Source: DATILI01 sp035476635
GTDB taxonomy: Bacteria > Pseudomonadota > Gammaproteobacteria > Burkholderiales > Burkholderiaceae_C
NCBI GenBank assembly: GCA_035476635.1
Contig: DATILI010000146.1
Coordinates: 1-24,799 of the forward strand
Reading direction: 5' to 3'
Length of the DNA: 24,799 nt
Shown: positions 1 through 9,700 of the stretch, in pieces
Layout: each line of letters opens with the position of its first letter
Position numbering within the stretch: position 1 is the stretch's first letter
Position numbers and translations under genes: made by a program
The notes under the pieces: model-generated
Seen by the model: the letters and a program-made list of their open reading frames with translations, nothing else
Databases searched by the model: none
What the model was told of the DNA's origin: nothing

Positions 1-1019
<1,019 letters not shown>

Positions 1020-1024
1020 AGGAA

Positions 1025-1031
1025 TCTCCTT
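1025..1031 (-). promoter_or_regulatory. Shine-Dalgarno AAGGAGA that fixes a GTG start
   Basis: Read on the minus strand, AAGGAGA is followed by TTCCT and then GTG at 1019-1017. This spacing is good for the GTG and poor for the ATG 15 bases further in. It is the reason for choosing GTG for the multi-HAMP kinase. Confidence 0.7.
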
Positions 1032-1047
1032 CCCAATCTCTGATATC

Positions 1048-1734
1048 TCAGCTTTGCTCCATCAGGGGCAGGCTGATCTCAACCAGCCTGTCATGGCACG
1101 CAACGTGCGCACCCTCGGCTCGCGCCAACGCCTGCAGGTCGCCCCAATCAAGAATGCGCGATGGTTTTTCGTTGAAAAAACTGCCGGTGCCCAGGCTGGG
1201 CAGAGCCTTGACCTGGATGACCGCTTCGGACGCTCCCACCTCGATGGAAACGCTGAAATCGAAGGGCGCGGGCAAGGCATCCGACAGTCCCAGCGCGGCC
1301 GTTGCCAGGAGGCTGCGCAGCGTGCGACGGGAAACCTTGGCGGTCTCGCCTTCAATGGCGCCGTGGATGGTGAAACCGCGAAAGCTCAATCCGCTCTTGA
1401 GCACGGCGATGCATTCGCCCACACCCTCGCCAACAGCGATCGCAATTTCATCCTCATCGGACAACCAGGAGACGGAACTGATGCATGCCGCCATGGCAGC
1501 GCGCGAGAACAGACCTATCTTGTCAATGCCGTCGCGAATCGACGCCAAGTCGACCTGCTCGCTGGCCAACCGGCGCCTGGCCAGCTCGACGATCATCTCC
1601 AGCGGTTGCAAGTGGAGCACCATCTGGTGCCGCAGGACCGGCGCAAGCCGCCGCAACAGCGCGTAGCGGGCCGCCTCAGCCTCCACGTCTTCTCTTCGCG
1701 TCGCTCCGGCAGGTTGTGTCTCGTTGATGTCCAT
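1048..1734 (-). CDS. Degenerate histidine kinase / histidine phosphotransferase-like protein
   Basis: A 228-residue soluble protein. Residues 22-60 form a helical stretch RRLAPVLRHQMVLHLQPLEM that looks like the H-box helix of a dimerisation/phosphotransfer domain, with H36 or H41 as candidate phospho-acceptor and P44-L45 after it. The C-terminal half has the feel of a collapsed HATPase_c fold: a strand rich in I/V near residue 170, then DLQALARAEGAHV and a final VEISLPL, as at the end of many kinases. I see no clear N, G1 or G2 ATP boxes, so ATP-dependent autophosphorylation is doubtful; transfer of phosphate or a scaffolding role is more likely. It is the first gene of a two-gene unit with the multi-HAMP kinase. 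The ATG at 1734 has no strong Shine-Dalgarno. The family call is by pattern only. Confidence 0.55.
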   Translation of the reverse strand: MDINETQPAGATRREDVEAEAARYALLRRLAPVLRHQMVLHLQPLEMIVELARRRLASEQVDLASIRDGIDKIGLFSRAAMAACISSVSWLSDEDEIAIAVGEGVGECIAVLKSGLSFRGFTIHGAIEGETAKVSRRTLRSLLATAALGLSDALPAPFDFSVSIEVGASEAVIQVKALPSLGTGSFFNEKPSRILDWGDLQALARAEGAHVACHDRLVEISLPLMEQS

Positions 1735-1922
1735 GGCCTAGGGTTTCGCTCGCGTGGGAGCCGCATCAGTTTAGATAGACATGGCAAGAAGCCGCAAGAG
1801 TGCGAAACCCGCCCCAACGCCCGACATCGGCAATATCTCGTTACGTTTACATGATGACGACGACGCGGTGCGCGCCGGGTGGGACACGGCGCCAAGCGGT
1901 TGTGGGACAAGTCCTACGCGAA

Positions 1923-2465
1923 TCAAAGGCGGGAGGTGGCGCCCGCCGGCACCGCGGCGAACGCGTGCGGCGTCAAGAGCGTGGGGCCGGACTCGCCCGA
2001 AGCCAGGCTGGCGATGGCGGTGCGCGCAATGCGCGCCTGGTAGATCTCGAACGCGAGAAGCATGGAGTCCTTGCTCGGGAATCCGCCGCCGATCAGGCCC
2101 TCCAGCGCGCTGCGGGAAAGGATGAATTCGTGCGGCCCGTCCGATCGGTTGATGCAGAAGTGCACGCCATCCTGCCCTTCGCGATCCGCCGTACGCACAT
2201 CGCAAACCTGCAAGGGCTCCGGCGCGGCCGTGTTGGCCCGAAAAGCATCGGCCACGCCGGGCCCGCGCGCGGCGACTCGGATAAGAGCGGTCCAGCAAAG
2301 CGCGGCAACCCCGATACACGCCCAGGCGCCCAGCATGAAGTGCGCGCTGGCGGTGTCGGATGCAAACAGCAGCAATCCAAACGCAAGCGCCGCCCCGACG
2401 GCGAACGCATCGAACGCGGTCGTCAGCCAGGGCAGGAATTTCTCGGGCACTCGCGCGCTTTGCAT
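1923..2465 (-). CDS. Two-helix membrane protein with DUF1488-like C-terminal domain (paralogue of next gene)
   Basis: About 180 residues from the ATG at 2465, which lies five bases after the stop of the upstream gene, suggesting coupled translation. An ATG at 2528 in the same frame would overlap that gene by 58 bases and add 21 low-complexity residues, so I disfavour it. Two hydrophobic segments lie near residues 19-37 and 43-65. Residues 85-150 (VRTADREGQDGVHFCI, then EFILSRSALEGL, then LLAFEIYQARIARTA) align throughout with the neighbouring 99-residue protein. The pattern of a short beta unit followed by a helix ending in aF..yR..Ia..A recalls DUF1488, a family of unknown function. The likely topology is two membrane helices with a cytoplasmic C-terminal domain. 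No function can be assigned. Confidence 0.6.
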   Translation of the reverse strand: MQSARVPEKFLPWLTTAFDAFAVGAALAFGLLLFASDTASAHFMLGAWACIGVAALCWTALIRVAARGPGVADAFRANTAAPEPLQVCDVRTADREGQDGVHFCINRSDGPHEFILSRSALEGLIGGGFPSKDSMLLAFEIYQARIARTAIASLASGESGPTLLTPHAFAAVPAGATSRL

Positions 2466-2470
2466 GGTGT

Positions 2471-2770
2471 TCAATGGAGATCCAGACCCGGCGCCGGAAA
2501 ATCCTGCAGGGTCAGGATGGTCGGGCACCTGAAGCTGCGCTGCGCCGTGGCATCGGCGGTCCTTGCGATTGGGTCCCGATAGGCGTCGAAGGCCTTGAGC
2601 AGGGATTCCTGCGTCGACAGGCCGCGGCCGGTCATGACTTCCAGCACGTCCCGGTGAAGAATGAATTCGCGCAAGCCCGGCGGGCGGTAGATGCAGAAAT
2701 ACACGCCGTCCGCGCCTTCGCGCTCCGCTGTTCGCACGCCAATCACGTGCCGTTCATTCATTGATGGCAT
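2471..2770 (-). CDS. Small soluble DUF1488-like protein
   Basis: A 99-residue protein beginning MPSMNERHV at 2770. This start is preceded by AGGAG with 8-base spacing, so the longer frame reaching 2863 is not needed. The core VRTAEREGADGVYFCIYRPP, followed by EFILHRDVLEVM and LLKAFDAYRDPIARTA, matches the C-terminal domain of the gene just downstream at roughly half of positions. It has no membrane helix and no signal peptide. The resemblance to DUF1488 (strand, strand, helix ending in aFe.hR..Ie..A) is by eye only. It heads a two-gene minus-strand unit and is divergent from the response-regulator gene. Function unknown. Confidence 0.6.
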   Translation of the reverse strand: MPSMNERHVIGVRTAEREGADGVYFCIYRPPGLREFILHRDVLEVMTGRGLSTQESLLKAFDAYRDPIARTADATAQRSFRCPTILTLQDFPAPGLDLH

Positions 2771-2902
2771 CTCTCGCTCTCCTGCTGCCTTCGTTCTTGA
2801 CGCGGTAATCCCCGGCATTTTCAGCCGAAAAAGCCTCGCCCGAGTGATGTCAACTCTAAGCAACTCGCATCAAATGAACGTCAGCCCGAATCCTGTGAAG
2901 GT

Positions 2903-2918
2903 GTAGGACATGTCCGAC
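2903..2918. promoter_or_regulatory. Near-palindrome GTAGGACATGTCCGAC
   Basis: A 16-base near-perfect palindrome (one mismatched pair) in the divergent gap between the DUF1488-like unit and the response-regulator gene. A related element, GTAGGAATTGTCCGAC, occurs at 3422-3437. This is consistent with a binding site for a dimeric regulator; no regulator is identified. Confidence 0.4.
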
Positions 2919-2979
2919 GCTTGCATGCCCATGCAGCATCAATGTGATTACACTGCAACCAACGACTTCAGGAAAGCCA

Positions 2980-3351
2980 ATGGCGCCCAGGGCCTATGTG
3001 ATTGAGGACCATCCCAGCGTGAGCGAAAGCCTCACAGGGGCGCTTGTCGAGCTGGCACAGGTCGACGTCGTGGGCCAGGCTTGCAGCGAAGGTGAAGCCT
3101 GTTCCTGGCTGGCGCAACACCCGGATGACTGGGATCTGGTCATCATCGACATCTTTCTCAAGCAAGGCAGCGGCATCGGCGTCCTGGCCGCCTGCAAGGA
3201 TCGCAAGCCCGGTCAGAAGGTTGCTGTCCTGACCGGCTATGCAACACCGGAGATTCGCCGGGTGTGCATGGACTTCAATGCGGATGCGGTGTTTGACAAG
3301 GGAACGGACACCGAGGCCTTGATCGAATATTGCCGCGAGCTGACGGCCTGA
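2980..3351 (+). CDS. Single-domain response regulator (receiver only)
   Basis: A 123-residue CheY-like receiver with no output domain. It shows the acidic pair E9-D10 in AYVIEDHPSV, the phospho-acceptor D57 in LVIIDIFLKQGSG, the switch threonine T85 in VLTGYAT and the conserved lysine K107 in VFDKGTD. All residues needed for phosphorylation are present. The start is the ATG at 2980, preceded by AGGAAAG; a GTG 36 bases upstream has no ribosome site and would add a non-conserved tail. Lacking a DNA-binding domain, it should act by protein contact or as a relay intermediate. The nearest kinase is the multi-HAMP protein at the left edge, and the next genes on its strand are a small membrane protein and the glucan synthase. 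Partnership with either is inference. Confidence 0.88.
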   Translation: MAPRAYVIEDHPSVSESLTGALVELAQVDVVGQACSEGEACSWLAQHPDDWDLVIIDIFLKQGSGIGVLAACKDRKPGQKVAVLTGYATPEIRRVCMDFNADAVFDKGTDTEALIEYCRELTA

Positions 3352-3359
3352 GCGACTTC

Positions 3360-3380
3360 CGGCAGCCCTTACTCCTGCCG
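3360..3380 (+). terminator. Possible hairpin after the response-regulator gene
   Basis: CGGCAG at 3360-3365 pairs with CTGCCG at 3375-3380 across a nine-base loop, starting nine bases after the stop codon. There is no run of T after it, so intrinsic termination is uncertain. Confidence 0.25.
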
Positions 3381-3397
3381 CAGACCGGGAAAAGGAA

Positions 3398-3437
3398 GTA
3401 GGAGAAGCGGCCCCTCACAGCGTAGGAATTGTCCGAC
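3398..3437 (+). promoter_or_regulatory. Shared intergenic motifs GTAGGAGAAGCG and GTAGGAATTGTCCGAC
   Basis: GTAGGAGAAGCG at 3398-3409 recurs exactly at 13543-13554. GTAGGAATTGTCCGAC at 3422-3437 resembles the site at 2903. Both lie upstream of a small membrane-protein gene, with a CTAT about 55 bases after the start of the dodecamer in each case (3456 and 13597). They may be operator or activator sites; this is inferred only from recurrence. Confidence 0.4.
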
Positions 3438-3485
3438 AACAACTCCGGCGCCGTCCTATAGCGAAGCGATGCCTTCGCATCTAGT

Positions 3486-3797
3486 ATGAATCAGGTCCCC
3501 GGCGAGGAGGCGGCGGCCAACTCGATTCCGGTTGAATTTTTCCGTGCGTTTTCCCATCAGGTTGCCTCCATGAATACATTAGCAAAGCGGCCTCCACGTG
3601 GCCTTGCCTCCGACGAGTTGGTATCGCGCGATTCGGACCTGCTAGCCTTGCACATGCAGGAGTGCAAGCGTTCGCGCAGTCGGTTTTTCCGGCTGCAATC
3701 CGACCTTGAACTGGCGTACGCGATCGTCACGCCCCGGATCGTCACGAGTATTGCCGTTGCGCTGATTCTCGGCACCGGCATCCTCTTCTTTGTCTAA
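3486..3797 (+). CDS. Small single-pass membrane protein, unknown function
   Basis: Up to 103 residues from the ATG at 3486. A second in-frame ATG at 3570 would give a 75-residue form (MNTLAKRPPRGLASDELV). Neither has a clear Shine-Dalgarno. The N-terminal part is polar and includes a basic stretch CKRSRSRFFRLQSDLELAYA. The last 25 residues (TPRIVTSIAVALILGTGILF) form one hydrophobic helix ending at the C-terminus, so it is probably a tail-anchored inner-membrane protein. Its stop lies inside or four bases before the start of the giant glucan synthase gene, which implies co-transcription and coupled translation. I do not recognise the family. A role as an accessory subunit of the synthase is possible on position alone. 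Confidence 0.55.
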   Translation: MNQVPGEEAAANSIPVEFFRAFSHQVASMNTLAKRPPRGLASDELVSRDSDLLALHMQECKRSRSRFFRLQSDLELAYAIVTPRIVTSIAVALILGTGILFFV

Positions 3798-6700
3798 CGG
3801 GGTGGACACCGGTGTCATCTCCCGGCTCAAGACACTGACTCCGTACGCCCGCAATCTTCTCGAATCGGCTGCCTTCCCACCTGATGCCATCATCCGTGCC
3901 GAACTCTTCGGCACGCAGCGATTCGAGGAGCATGCGCGAAGCCTGGCGCGGGCGCAGCCAGTGGCCCGTACCAAGGCTGCCGGCAAGGAGCCTGCGTTTT
4001 TTCCAAGAGTCGAGGAAAACATCGCCCTGCTGCGCAGGGCCTACGACTACGTCGCCCTGATCGTCAGCAGCGGCCACTACGTCACACCCGCGGCCGAATG
4101 GCTACTGGACAACTTCCACCTCGTCGAAGACCAACTCCAGCAGATTCGCGAAGGCGTGCCCCGGCGTTATTACGCAGAACTGCCCAAGCTGGCCACCCAG
4201 CCACTCGAGGGCCTGCCGCGCGTCTACGGCATCGCATGGGCCTACGTGGCCCACACCGACAGCGTGCTCAACCCTGAGCTGTTCATGGCCTTTCTGGACG
4301 CCTACCAGGACGAGGGCGAACTCACGCTGGGCGAGCTGTGGGCCTTGCCAACGACACTGCGCGTGGTGCTGCTGGAGAACCTGCGCCGCGTCGCCGAACA
4401 GATTGCAGCGGGCAAGGTGGCGCGCGAGATTGCCCACGCCGTCTGGGACAGTGCGGAATCCCTGTCGGAGAGCGACCTCAATGCGCTGTTCGAGTTGATG
4501 CAGGCGCACGGCCTGCAACGCGCCTACCTCGCGCAGCTCTGGCAGCGCCTGCCCGGCGACTACCTGAGCGCCGTTCCCGCCCTGGTGCATTGGATCGAAC
4601 CGCATTGCCCCGATGGGCTTGCATTGATCGGTGAAGGCCAGGCCTCGCAGGTTTCCGCCAACCTCACGGTCAGCAACATCATCACGACCTTTCGCCTGAT
4701 CGGGCAAGTGGACTGGACGGAACTGATCGAACCCGTGAGCCGGTCGCTGCGGGTGCTGCGGCAGCTGCCGAGTTTCCTGCACGAAAGCGAATCCACGCGG
4801 CAGCAGATCACCCACGCCATGGAGCGGCTTGCGCGACAGAGCGACCACTCCGAACACGAGGTGGCGCAAGCCGTGCTTGAACTTGCCGGCGACGCCGAGG
4901 GAGCCGCCCGGCAGACGGCCGGTTATTTCCTGCTGGGCGCCGGACGCGCGCTGCTGCAGGCCCGGTTCGATCCCCGGGCCGCGCAACAGGCACCGCGCTG
5001 GGCGCGCGATCCGGCGAACTGGCACCTGCCGGCGTATGGCACGGTGCTGGCGCTTGGAACACTGCTGCTCCTGGCCATCGTCGCGCGTGCCCATGCACCC
5101 TTGGGTTGGGCCACCGGCATCGCCTTGCTGCTGATGGCCTGGCCCGCCTCGGAAGTGGTGGCATCGCTGATCCAACGGCTCAGCGCCGAGTCAACCCGGG
5201 TGCGGATACTGCCCCGGCTGCACTGCCCCGACGGGATTCCGGGTAACGCGCGGACCCTGGTGGTGATTCCCACCCTCCTGACCAGCGCAGCATCCACCAA
5301 GGAGCTCGTGCGCCAGCTGGAACTGCACTGGCTGGCCAACCGCGAAGAGCATGCGCAATTTGCCTTGCTGACCGACTGGGTCGACGCCCCGCTGGCCCAC
5401 CTGCCTGAAGACGACCCGCTTCTGAAAGAGGCTGTGCGGCAGATTCAATCGCTGAACCGGCGCTATCCACGGGCGTCCGGCGGCCCAGCGCGCTTCCTGC
5501 TGCTGCACCGCCCGCGTGTGTGGTCGGAAACACAGCAGCGCTGGCTGGGCTGGGAGCGCAAGCGCGGCAAGCTGGAGATGCTGATTCGCGGCCTGGTGGA
5601 AGGCCACCTCGAAGGTTTCATGCCGCTGGCGGCGCCCATGCAACTGGAACCCGGTATCCGCTACATGCTTACGCTGGACAGCGACACCGGCCTGCCCGCA
5701 GGCGCCTTGCGCGACCTGGTTGCCATCGCGGCGCATCCGCTCAACGCGCCGGAGGTGGACCTGGTGGCGCGCCGGGTCGTCGCCGGCTTCGCCATCCTGC
5801 AGCCGCACCTGGTGGTGCCGCTGCCCGAACCCGAAGAGCGAACGCCCTTCCACGCGATGTTTGCCGGCCTGTGCGGGCTGGACCCGTACAGCAACGGCAT
5901 GTTCGACCTTTACCAGGACGTGTTCGGCCTGGGCTCCTTCACCGGCAAGGGCTTGCTCGATGTCCAGGCGGTTTATGCGGTGCTTGATCGCCGCCTGCCC
6001 GAGGGCGCGGTTCTGAGCCATGACCTCCTGGAAGGCAGCATTGCGCGCTGCGGCTTTGTCAGTGACGTGTTTCTCATCGAAGGCCACCCCGCGCACGCCG
6101 GTGTCGCCGCATCGCGCGTGCATCGCTGGACGCGCGGCGACTGGCAATTGCTGGCGTTGATGCGGCACGCGCGCCGCTACGGTATCGACGCCCTGGGGCT
6201 ATGGAAGATGGCCGACAACCTGCGCCGCTCCCTCATCATTCCGGCATCGCTCGGGCTTTTGATCTGGGTCATCTTCACGGGTGCGCTGTCGCCCTGGATC
6301 GCCCTTCCGGTCACGCTCGCCGCATTTCTGGCCGGCCCGCTGGTCGCCGCGCTGGCCGCCCTGGTGCCCACGCGCCGCGGCATTGCCATGCACCATTTTC
6401 TGACCCAGGGCCTGAAGGATTTGCAACGCGCCCTGTTGGGCACGGCCTGGCAGTTCAGTCAACTATTCAACCAGTCGGCGCTGTTGCTGGATGCCATCGG
6501 GCGCACGGTTTGGCGGCTTCTTGTCAGCCGCCGGCGCCTGCTCGAATGGACCACCGCCGCCCAGGCACACGCCGATGCCCGGCATGAACTCAGCGCGTTC
6601 ATGCGCCAGCACATGGGCCTCTCGGTCGTTTGCGCCGTCCTGGCGATCGCTTCCCTGTGGGGCGCCTCCTACCCATTGACCGGCTTCGCGCTGTTTGCCT

Positions 6701-9700
6701 TCTGGGCAGCGGCGCCAGTCGCCGCATGGTGGGCCAGCCGCGTTGCCAAGCCCGACGCGGCGCATGCGCCGCTGGACGCAATGTCCGCGGCCTACCTGCG
6801 CGACGTGGCGCGCGATACCTGGCGCTTCTTCGAGCAGCACGTCGGACCGGAAGACAACCACCTGCCGCCCGACAACCTGCAGACCGATCCCGAGCCGATG
6901 CTCGCGCACCGCACCTCGCCGACCAATGTCGGCCTGTACCTGATGGCCGTGGCCAGCGCGCGCGAGTTCGGCTGGATCGCCAACGCCGAACTGATCGCAA
7001 GGCTGGGCGCGACGCTTTCCACGATGGAGCGCCTGCCCAAGCACGACGGCCACTTGCTGAACTGGTATGACACGCGCACGCTGCAGGTCCTGCAGCCCGC
7101 CTACGTTTCGGCCGTGGACAGCGGCAATCTCGCGGGGCTCCTGCTGGCAGTCGCCCAGGCCTGCCGCAGTTTTGCGCGCGCGCCATCGGACGACGGCGAC
7201 CATGGCCACGAGGGCCGCGAACTGGGCGAACTTGCAAGGCGCTGCGAAACGCTGTGCATGGGCATGAATTTCAGCGGCTTGTACAGCGCCAAGCGCCACC
7301 TGTTTCACATCGGCCTGCGCGTCAATGAACGCGCGCTGGACGCGAGCTACTATGACCTGCTCGCATCCGAATCCCGCCTGACCAGCTTCCTGGCGATTGC
7401 CAAAGGCGACGTAGCGCGCCGCCACTGGATGGCCTTGGGCCGGGCCTTCATGTCGGTGCGCGAGCAAGCCGGCCTCAAGTCGTGGTCGGGTTCGATGTTC
7501 GAGTACCTGATGCCCTCGCTCGTCATGCCCGAACCCGATGGCGGCCTGCTGCACGTCGCGATCTGCGCTGCCGTGCGCGAGCAGATAGCGTTCGGCAAGG
7601 CACATGGCATTCCATGGGGCATCTCCGAATCGGCGTACTTTGGCCAAGACCACACCCTGGCCTACCAGTACTCGCCTTTCGGCGTGCCGCGCCTGGCGCT
7701 GCGCCGCACGCCTGCGGCCGACCGGGTGGTTGCGCCCTACGCCACGCTGCTGGCGGCCATGTTCGTGCCGCACGAAGCCATCGCCAACCTGCGCCGGCTG
7801 GAACAACTTGGGGCGCGCGGAAAATACGGTTTCATCGAGGCGGTGGACTTCACAGCCACGCGCCAGCCGCGTGCCCACACGTTTTCCCTGGTGCAAACGG
7901 TGATGGCGCACCACCACGGCATGGCCTTGGTGTCTTTGTGCAACCTGCTGTGCGACAAGGCACCGCGACGCTGGTTTGCCAGTGTTCCGCTGGTGCAGGC
8001 TTACGCATCGCTGCTGCACGAGCGGACGCCGCGCCAGATCATCGAAACCGCCGATCCGCGCGCACCGCCTGAGCCGGCACTGCACCCGGGCGACGACGTC
8101 TTTCAGTCGCGCGACCTCACGCCCGCCCGGCTGGGCTGGCAGCCCATGCATTTGCTGTCCAACGGGCGCTACAGCGTGGCGCTGCACGCCAACGGCGCGG
8201 GAGTCAGCCGCTGGCGTTCGTGCAGCATCAGCCGCTGGCGCGACGATTTGTTGCGCGACCAGCTGGGCACCTTCATCTATGTGTGCCGCGAAGGCGACAA
8301 GCGCCTGGTTTCTCTGACGGCGCATCCCGCCCCGCATCCCGGCTGGCGCTACAAGGCCAAATTCCTGGCCGACCGGGTTCAGTTCGACGCCAACTCGGCC
8401 GAGCTCGAAAGTACGGTCACCGTGCTGGTGAGTCCGGAAGACGACACCGAAATCCGCACGCTCACCTTGCTGAACCGTTCCAGCGTCGCCGTGGTCTATG
8501 AGGTCGTGACCTGCTTCGAGGCGGTTCTTGCCGAGCAGCGGGCGGACGAAGCCCATCCCGCTTTCTCGAACCTGTTCGTGCAGACGGCGTGGCGGCCCGA
8601 GTGGCGCGCGCTGATCCTGTCGCGCACGCCGCGGCTGGCTGGCGATCCGGTCGTCACTGCCGCCCATTTCCTGACCCACACGGACGCGGATCTGATCTCC
8701 GTGCAATGCCTGGCCGACCGGCGCAGCTTCGCCGGGCGCAACCAGCCGCCCGACCAGCCGGTGATGCGCGCCCAGGCGACGCAGGCAGATGGCACACCGA
8801 TCAATGGCCTGGACCCGATCGCCGGCTTGCGCGTGAAGCTTCGCATTGCAGCCGGCGCGGTGGCCCGGCTGGGTTTCGCAACTGCAGCGGCGGAAAGCGC
8901 CGATGAGCTGGCCGGCCGCATCGACAAATACATGCAGCGCATGCACGTGGACCGCGCAACGCGCATGGCCGCCACGCTGGCCCAGGTGCGCTTGCGCGAT
9001 CTGGGCATCGACCCCAAGGAAAGCGCGGCGGTGCAGGACCTGACGACAGCGTTGATGTACACCACGCCGCGCCCGGTCAGCGACGCCGGCCTGATCGACC
9101 AGCGGCAACTCTGGCGCTACGGGATTTCGGGAGACAAGCCGATCATTCTGGTGCGCATCCACTCCGGCGACGGCCTGTCGCTGGTCCATTCGCTGCTGCG
9201 GGCCCAGCCGCTGTGGACGTTCGGCACGTTGGCAACGGACGTCGTGGTGCTCAACAGCGAGCCCAACTCCTACCTGATGCCGCTGCAGCGCGACATCCTC
9301 GCGTTGCGCGATCGTCTCGCGCAGCAGACCCGCCAGGGCTTTTCCGAGCAGTCGGCGGCGGGGTTCTTCCTGCTGCGCGAGCATGAAGTCGCCGCGACCG
9401 AGAAGGCGGCGCTGATTGGCCTGGCGCGTGCGATCTTCAATGCCGACGGGCGTCCGCTGGACGTGCAGGTCAATGCCTTGCGCGAAATGTGGCTGGGTCG
9501 GCGCGTGATTCCTTCGGCCAATGTGCCACTGTCCCTGGCAGCGCCTGCGGAACCCTCGGCGCCGCCGATTCCGCCGGACGGCTCTTTCGATGGGGAAACC
9601 GGCGAATTCGTGTTCGACGTCGACGCCAGCCACCGCACGCCGCGACCATGGGTCAACATCATCGCCAACCGCTCGTTCGGCTTTCAGGTTTCCGAATCTG

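Noticed and set aside
2771..2863. Longer start for the small DUF1488-like protein
   Set aside because: A strong AGGAG lies just before the ATG at 2770, and the extra residues do not align with the paralogue.
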